From positions 1 to 8,718 of the forward strand of contig JAJYZN010000116.1 of assembly GCA_021799915.1 (NCBI GenBank): DNA of 8,718 bases, read 5' to 3'. The translations under genes and the position numbers were made by a program. Every line of letters starts with the position of its first letter. Positions within the stretch are counted from its first letter, which is position 1. This stretch comes from Actinomycetes bacterium (GTDB taxonomy: Bacteria > Actinomycetota > Acidimicrobiia > Acidimicrobiales > RAAP-2). A model generated the notes under the pieces. That model had not been told where the DNA came from, made no database searches, and saw only the letters and a program-made list of their open reading frames with translations. Shown here piece after piece: positions 5,486 to 8,718 of the stretch.

Positions 5486-7306
5486 ATGCACGTCGACCTG
5501 CAGGCACTGGCCGGGCCGCGGCGGCGTCTGGCCGGCGAGTCACCGGTGGACCCGGTCACCGCCGAGGTGATCCGGGGAGGGATGGAGACCATCTGCTTCG
5601 AGATGGCCATGTACGTGTCGCGTACCGCCACCACCCCGATCCTGAACCAGTCGAACGAGCGCAACGCCACCATCTTGGACGGCACCGGGAGGCTCGCCGC
5701 CCTCAGTGTGGGCATCCCCCAGTTCATGCTCACCTCCACCCTGCCGGTGCGTTTCGCCCTCGACCTGCTCGGTCCGGCAGAGTTCCACCAAGGTGACGTC
5801 TTCGTGGCCAACGACCCCTACCACGGCGGTGGCCACCTGCCGGACTACAACGTCTTCGCTCCGGTGGTGGTGGACGGGCGGCTGATCCTCATCGCCAGCA
5901 TCCAGTGCCACCACGGCGACACCGGTGGAGCGGTTCCCGGGGGCTACAACGTCACGGCCCAGGACATCTGGGGAGAGGGGGTGCGCTGGCCGGTGGTGAA
6001 AGTGCTCGACCGGGGAGTCGAGCGCAAGGACGTCCTGTACGCACTCCAGGTGAACAACCGGCTCGAAGGGTTCCTCGGTGATCTGCGGGCCCAGATCGGT
6101 GCGGCCAAGCAGGCGGCCGACGAGCTGGCCGAGATGGTCAAGCGCTACGGCTGCGACGTGGTGGAAGCCTCGGTCGACCACGCCATCGACTATGCCGCCC
6201 GACGCTTCGCCGAGGAAGTCGCTGCCTGGCCCGACGGGGTCTACGAAGGTGACGCCTACGTGGATCACGACCCGCTGGGCAATCCCGACATCCATCTCCA
6301 CGTGAAGATCACCGTGTCGGGAGACCGCCTCACGGTGGACTACACCGGCTCCGACGAGCGCCAGGAACTTCAGGCCTGGTCGACGTTCGGGAATACCCGC
6401 GGGTACACGGTGGCGCAGATCGCCGCCATGATGGACCCCGAGATACCCAAGAACGAAGGCTTCTTCACGTCCATCGACCTGATCGTCCCCGAGGGATGCG
6501 TGCTCAACCCGCACCCCGGACGTCCGGTGAGTGCCGGCACCCACCACCCCGGCGCCGACATCGGCGAGGTCATCGCCGTCACCCTCTCGGGCGTCCTTCC
6601 CGAGCGTGCAGTGCCCCAGACCTACAAGACCGGCATCCCCACCACCATCCGGGGGATCGACCCGCGGACCGGCCAGCCTTTCGTGGACTCCTCGGCCGAG
6701 GTCTACGCCGGTTGGTGCAATGCCGCCAAGGGGATGGACGCCTGGGGGGCGGTGAGCGCGTCGTTCGGCAACCTGTGGAAAGCCACGGCCGAGATCAACG
6801 AGAGCCTCTACCCTCACGTCCAGTGGAGCCGGGACTACCGCACCGACTCGGGTGGTCCCGGGCAGTGGCGCGGCGGTTGCGGCAGCCACTACGTGAAGGA
6901 GGTCCGGGTTCCCTCGAAGGTCTACACCTACGTCGTCGGGATGAAGTACCCGATGCCGGGCATCGCCGGCGGTGGGCACGGTGAGCCGAACCGCCTCACG
7001 CTACGGGCGGGGTCCGACGACCCCTTCGTCGTGGCTCACACCGCCGACTGGGTCCCGATGGAAGCCGGGGACCGCATCGTCTACGACTACGGCGGTGGAG
7101 GAGGGTGGGGTGATCCGCTGGACCGCGAGCCCTCAGCCGTCCTCGACGACGTGTTGGACGAGTACGTGAGCGTGGAGGGGGCTCGCCGCGACTACGGGGT
7201 GGTGCTCACCGGGTCGCTCGAGGATCTGACCCTGGCCGTGGACGCCGGCGCCACCGAGGCCCGGAGGGCCGAGATGCGGTCGGCGCGCTCGGTCACGAGC
7301 GGTTGA
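5486..7306 (+). CDS. Hydantoinase B/oxoprolinase family protein (HyuB-like)
   Basis: This 606-residue protein is of the usual length for HyuB. Diagnostic segments are NDPYHGGGHLPDY (109-121), HHGDTGGAVPGG (142-153), 'VNNRLEGFLGDLRAQ' (about 192-206), 'IPKNEGFF', 'GGPGQWRGGCGS' and the Gly-rich C-terminal GGGGGWGDP (536-544) followed by 'VSVEGARRDYGVVL'. The family includes N-methylhydantoinase B, 5-oxoprolinase halves and the HyuB-like subunits of acetone and acetophenone carboxylases. In acetone carboxylase this type of subunit carries the metal site, so H117, D120, H142, H143 and D145 are candidate ligands (inference). The family normally works with HyuA, an ATP-using partner, which is absent here. 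The ATG at 5486 has a strong AGGAGG eight bases upstream; an in-frame GTG at 5477 overlaps that site and is less likely. It probably starts a new unit and overlaps the downstream dehydrogenase. The substrate is unknown. Confidence 0.92.
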   Translation: MHVDLQALAGPRRRLAGESPVDPVTAEVIRGGMETICFEMAMYVSRTATTPILNQSNERNATILDGTGRLAALSVGIPQFMLTSTLPVRFALDLLGPAEFHQGDVFVANDPYHGGGHLPDYNVFAPVVVDGRLILIASIQCHHGDTGGAVPGGYNVTAQDIWGEGVRWPVVKVLDRGVERKDVLYALQVNNRLEGFLGDLRAQIGAAKQAADELAEMVKRYGCDVVEASVDHAIDYAARRFAEEVAAWPDGVYEGDAYVDHDPLGNPDIHLHVKITVSGDRLTVDYTGSDERQELQAWSTFGNTRGYTVAQIAAMMDPEIPKNEGFFTSIDLIVPEGCVLNPHPGRPVSAGTHHPGADIGEVIAVTLSGVLPERAVPQTYKTGIPTTIRGIDPRTGQPFVDSSAEVYAGWCNAAKGMDAWGAVSASFGNLWKATAEINESLYPHVQWSRDYRTDSGGPGQWRGGCGSHYVKEVRVPSKVYTYVVGMKYPMPGIAGGGHGEPNRLTLRAGSDDPFVVAHTADWVPMEAGDRIVYDYGGGGGWGDPLDREPSAVLDDVLDEYVSVEGARRDYGVVLTGSLEDLTLAVDAGATEARRAEMRSARSVTSG

Positions 7307-8562
7307 CCACCGCGCCGGTCACCGACCCCGAAGCCCGGGCGGTGGTGTCAGCGGTGCTGCCGGGCATGGAGGAAGACGGCTTGCGGGCCGACCTGCGGGC
7401 CTTGGCCCGAGGGGTGGCGGACCGTGATCTGGCGCCGAACGCCGCCCGCTGGGACCGGGGCGAGGAGTTCCCCCAGCCGAGTTGGGAGGCGCTGGTCCGG
7501 GCCGATCTCATCGGGCTCACCATCGCCGAGGAGTACGGCGGTTCGGGGCTGGGAGACGTGGAGTCGGCGGTGGTGCTCGAGGAGCTGGCGCGAGCCGACG
7601 TCTCCAGCGCCATCTTGGCCCAGCTGGCGTTGAACGGTCCGCCCCGGGTCATCCAGCACCTCGGCGGGCCGGCCGTGCGCGAGCGGTGGTTGCCGGCCGT
7701 GGCCCAGGGCAAGATGTTCATCTCCATCGGCATCACCGAGCCCGACGCCGGTTCGGCGGTTGGTGCCATGAGGGCCCAGCTGGTCGCCGACGGGGACGGG
7801 TTCCGGCTGAACGCCTACAAGAACTACTCCACCGGCGGCCACCGGGCCGGCGCCTGCCTGGTGTGGTGCCGGTTCCCCGGTAGCCAGGGCGTCCGCGGGA
7901 TCGGTGCGGTGGTAGTCGACCTCTCGGCCGACGGGGTGAGCGTCGTGGGTACGCATCGCAACATGGGGCTCCACGGCTTGACCGAGGCCGAGCTGGCCTT
8001 CGACGAGGTGCGGATCGACCCTGACGACGTGGTGATCGCCGCCGACCCAGCGTCGTCCGATGCCTTTCGGACCTTGATCGGCCACTTGAACCACGAGCGG
8101 TGCGGGAACGCGGCCATGTGCCTCGGTGCGGCGCAGGGCGCGTTGGAGCGGGCGGTGCGCTACCTGAACGAGCGCGAGACCGGGGGGCGACGCCTGGCCG
8201 ACCTCCAGGGACTGCAGTGGAAGGTGGCCGACATGGCCGTCGAGCTGGAGTCGGCCCGGCTGCTCTTGTACCGGGCGGTCGGCCTAGCCCAGACCTCGGG
8301 TGGCACCCCGCCGCCGCTGGAGTCGGCGATGGCCAAATCTGCGGCCAACCTAGCGGCCAAGCACGTCTGCGACGAGGCCATGCAGCTCCTCGGTGGGTAC
8401 GGCTACAGCGCCGAAGAGCCGCTCGAGCGGGCATACCGGGACGTCCGGGGCCTGTGCTTCGGCGGAGGGACGGTGGAGATCCAGCGGAACTACGTGGGAC
8501 AGAGCCTGCTGCGGGGTCATGCCCCTCACGGTCCGGCATGGCGGCTGGGGGAGCAGGCCTGA
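7303..8562 (+). CDS. Acyl-CoA dehydrogenase family protein (IVD/LCAD-type catalytic Glu position)
   Basis: This 419-residue FAD-dependent enzyme should introduce a C2-C3 double bond into an acyl-CoA, passing electrons to ETF. The N-terminal helical domain contains 'FPQPSWEALVRADLIGL' and 'EEYGGSGLG'. The beta domain has the flavin-binding ITEPDAGS (144-151). The C-terminal helical domain carries 'AMQLLGGYGYS' and GTVEIQRNYVGQSLL. At the usual catalytic position (the E of YEGT) this protein has G388 in FGGGT. However, E265 in 'LNHERCG' falls where isovaleryl- and long-chain acyl-CoA dehydrogenases keep their base on helix G, so it may still be active. Alternatively it may be one half of a heteromeric actinobacterial dehydrogenase. 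The likely start is TTG 7303, overlapping the HyuB stop by 4 nt (TTGA), with only a weak GAGCGG upstream. ATG 7366 would give a 398-residue protein that still contains the whole fold. Confidence 0.92.
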   Translation: MTTAPVTDPEARAVVSAVLPGMEEDGLRADLRALARGVADRDLAPNAARWDRGEEFPQPSWEALVRADLIGLTIAEEYGGSGLGDVESAVVLEELARADVSSAILAQLALNGPPRVIQHLGGPAVRERWLPAVAQGKMFISIGITEPDAGSAVGAMRAQLVADGDGFRLNAYKNYSTGGHRAGACLVWCRFPGSQGVRGIGAVVVDLSADGVSVVGTHRNMGLHGLTEAELAFDEVRIDPDDVVIAADPASSDAFRTLIGHLNHERCGNAAMCLGAAQGALERAVRYLNERETGGRRLADLQGLQWKVADMAVELESARLLLYRAVGLAQTSGGTPPPLESAMAKSAANLAAKHVCDEAMQLLGGYGYSAEEPLERAYRDVRGLCFGGGTVEIQRNYVGQSLLRGHAPHGPAWRLGEQA

Positions 8563-8579
8563 TCCCCGCAGTCCGGGGA
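8563..8579. terminator. Short hairpin between convergent genes
   Basis: TCCCCG (8563-8568) and CGGGGA (8574-8579) form a perfect 6-bp stem around the loop CAGTC, beginning directly after the dehydrogenase stop codon and ending three bases before the end of the convergent gene. No T-tract follows on either strand, so termination is inferred from placement and symmetry. Confidence 0.4.
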
Positions 8580-8582
8580 GCC

Positions 8583-8718
8583 TCACGCTGGGGCCATGCC
8601 CACGATGGGCTTGTTCAAGGTGATCGAGCCGGTGGACCCGTAGAACCGGGCCGCCCCGAAGCTGAAGATCCCCCCGTCGGAGGCCACCAGCCAGTAGCCC
8701 CCACCTGTCGGGGTGGCG
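8583..8718 (-). CDS. C-terminal end of a '[15 protein letters not shown]' repeat protein (partial)
   Basis: The last 44 codons and the TGA stop (8585-8583) of a minus-strand gene are visible; the 5' part lies beyond the right edge. The peptide reads [18 protein letters not shown], then [14 protein letters not shown], then [12 protein letters not shown]. It covers about one unit of a roughly 45-residue repeat: the ending 'KPIVGMA' normally leads into 'ATPTGGGYW' of the next unit, and both seams are present here. Such units occur in tandem in large, often secreted, proteins of Acidimicrobiia and related actinomycetes and are thought to fold as beta-propeller-like blades. The function is unknown. 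It converges on the dehydrogenase gene with a 20-nt gap and is probably not part of the same pathway. No signal peptide can be judged from this fragment. Confidence 0.85.
   Translation of the reverse strand, partial: ATPTGGGYWLVASDGGIFSFGAARFYGSTGSITLNKPIVGMAPA

Noticed and set aside
5540..6979. Long open frame antisense to the HyuB-like gene
   Set aside because: The plus-strand frame carries all HyuB family segments; the antisense product has no domain and Val/His/Gly-rich composition.

Overview
The window is high-GC DNA with strong G/C third-position codon bias, GTG and TTG starts, overlapping start/stop junctions and actinobacterial-type acyl-CoA enzymes. A partial gene at the right edge encodes the '[15 protein letters not shown]...FYGS' repeat, which I associate with Acidimicrobiia and relatives (Actinomycetota). 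I therefore read this as an actinomycete chromosome fragment, probably Acidimicrobiia. The lineage call is recognition from memory, not a search result.

Layout. Left edge, minus strand: the N-terminus of a thiolase (1-96, cut by the window) overlaps an upstream zinc-ribbon/OB-fold DUF35 acyl-CoA-associated protein (89-565). A doubtful 74-codon frame (578-802) may precede it. The gap around 803-871 is a divergent control region. Plus strand, unit 1: a canonical acyl-CoA ligase (872-2530), a second AMP-binding protein with broken catalytic motifs (2545-4086) and a cytochrome P450 (4086-5276) are tightly packed. An intergenic stretch (5277-5485) holds a 15-bp tandem repeat and a likely promoter. 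Plus strand, unit 2: a hydantoinase B/oxoprolinase-family protein (5486-7306) is followed, with a 4-nt overlap, by an acyl-CoA dehydrogenase (7303-8562). A small hairpin then separates this unit from the convergent repeat protein (8583-8718, minus, 3' part only).

How the genes may work together. Ligase, dehydrogenase, thiolase and DUF35 are the parts expected for activating an organic acid to its CoA thioester and shortening it by beta-oxidation-like steps. The P450 would supply an oxygenation. The HyuB-like protein could act on a ketone, lactam or carboxylation step, but its usual HyuA partner is not in the window. The substrate cannot be read from the sequence.

Main points for a second look: (1) near-identical palindromes TGACACCGGCGTCA (822-835) and TGACACGGGCGTCA (5417-5430) sit in the two promoter-sized gaps, one ahead of each plus-strand unit, and suggest one regulator controls the whole locus; (2) the second AMP-binding protein lacks the normal P-loop residues and the C-terminal catalytic lysine; (3) the acyl-CoA dehydrogenase has Gly at the usual catalytic Glu position, with a Glu at the alternative helix-G position; (4) HyuB is present without HyuA; (5) the ligase gene ends in micro-repeats, and one base change inside the last repeat makes the stop codon. 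I see no CRISPR array, tRNA, rRNA, insertion sequence or phage gene.
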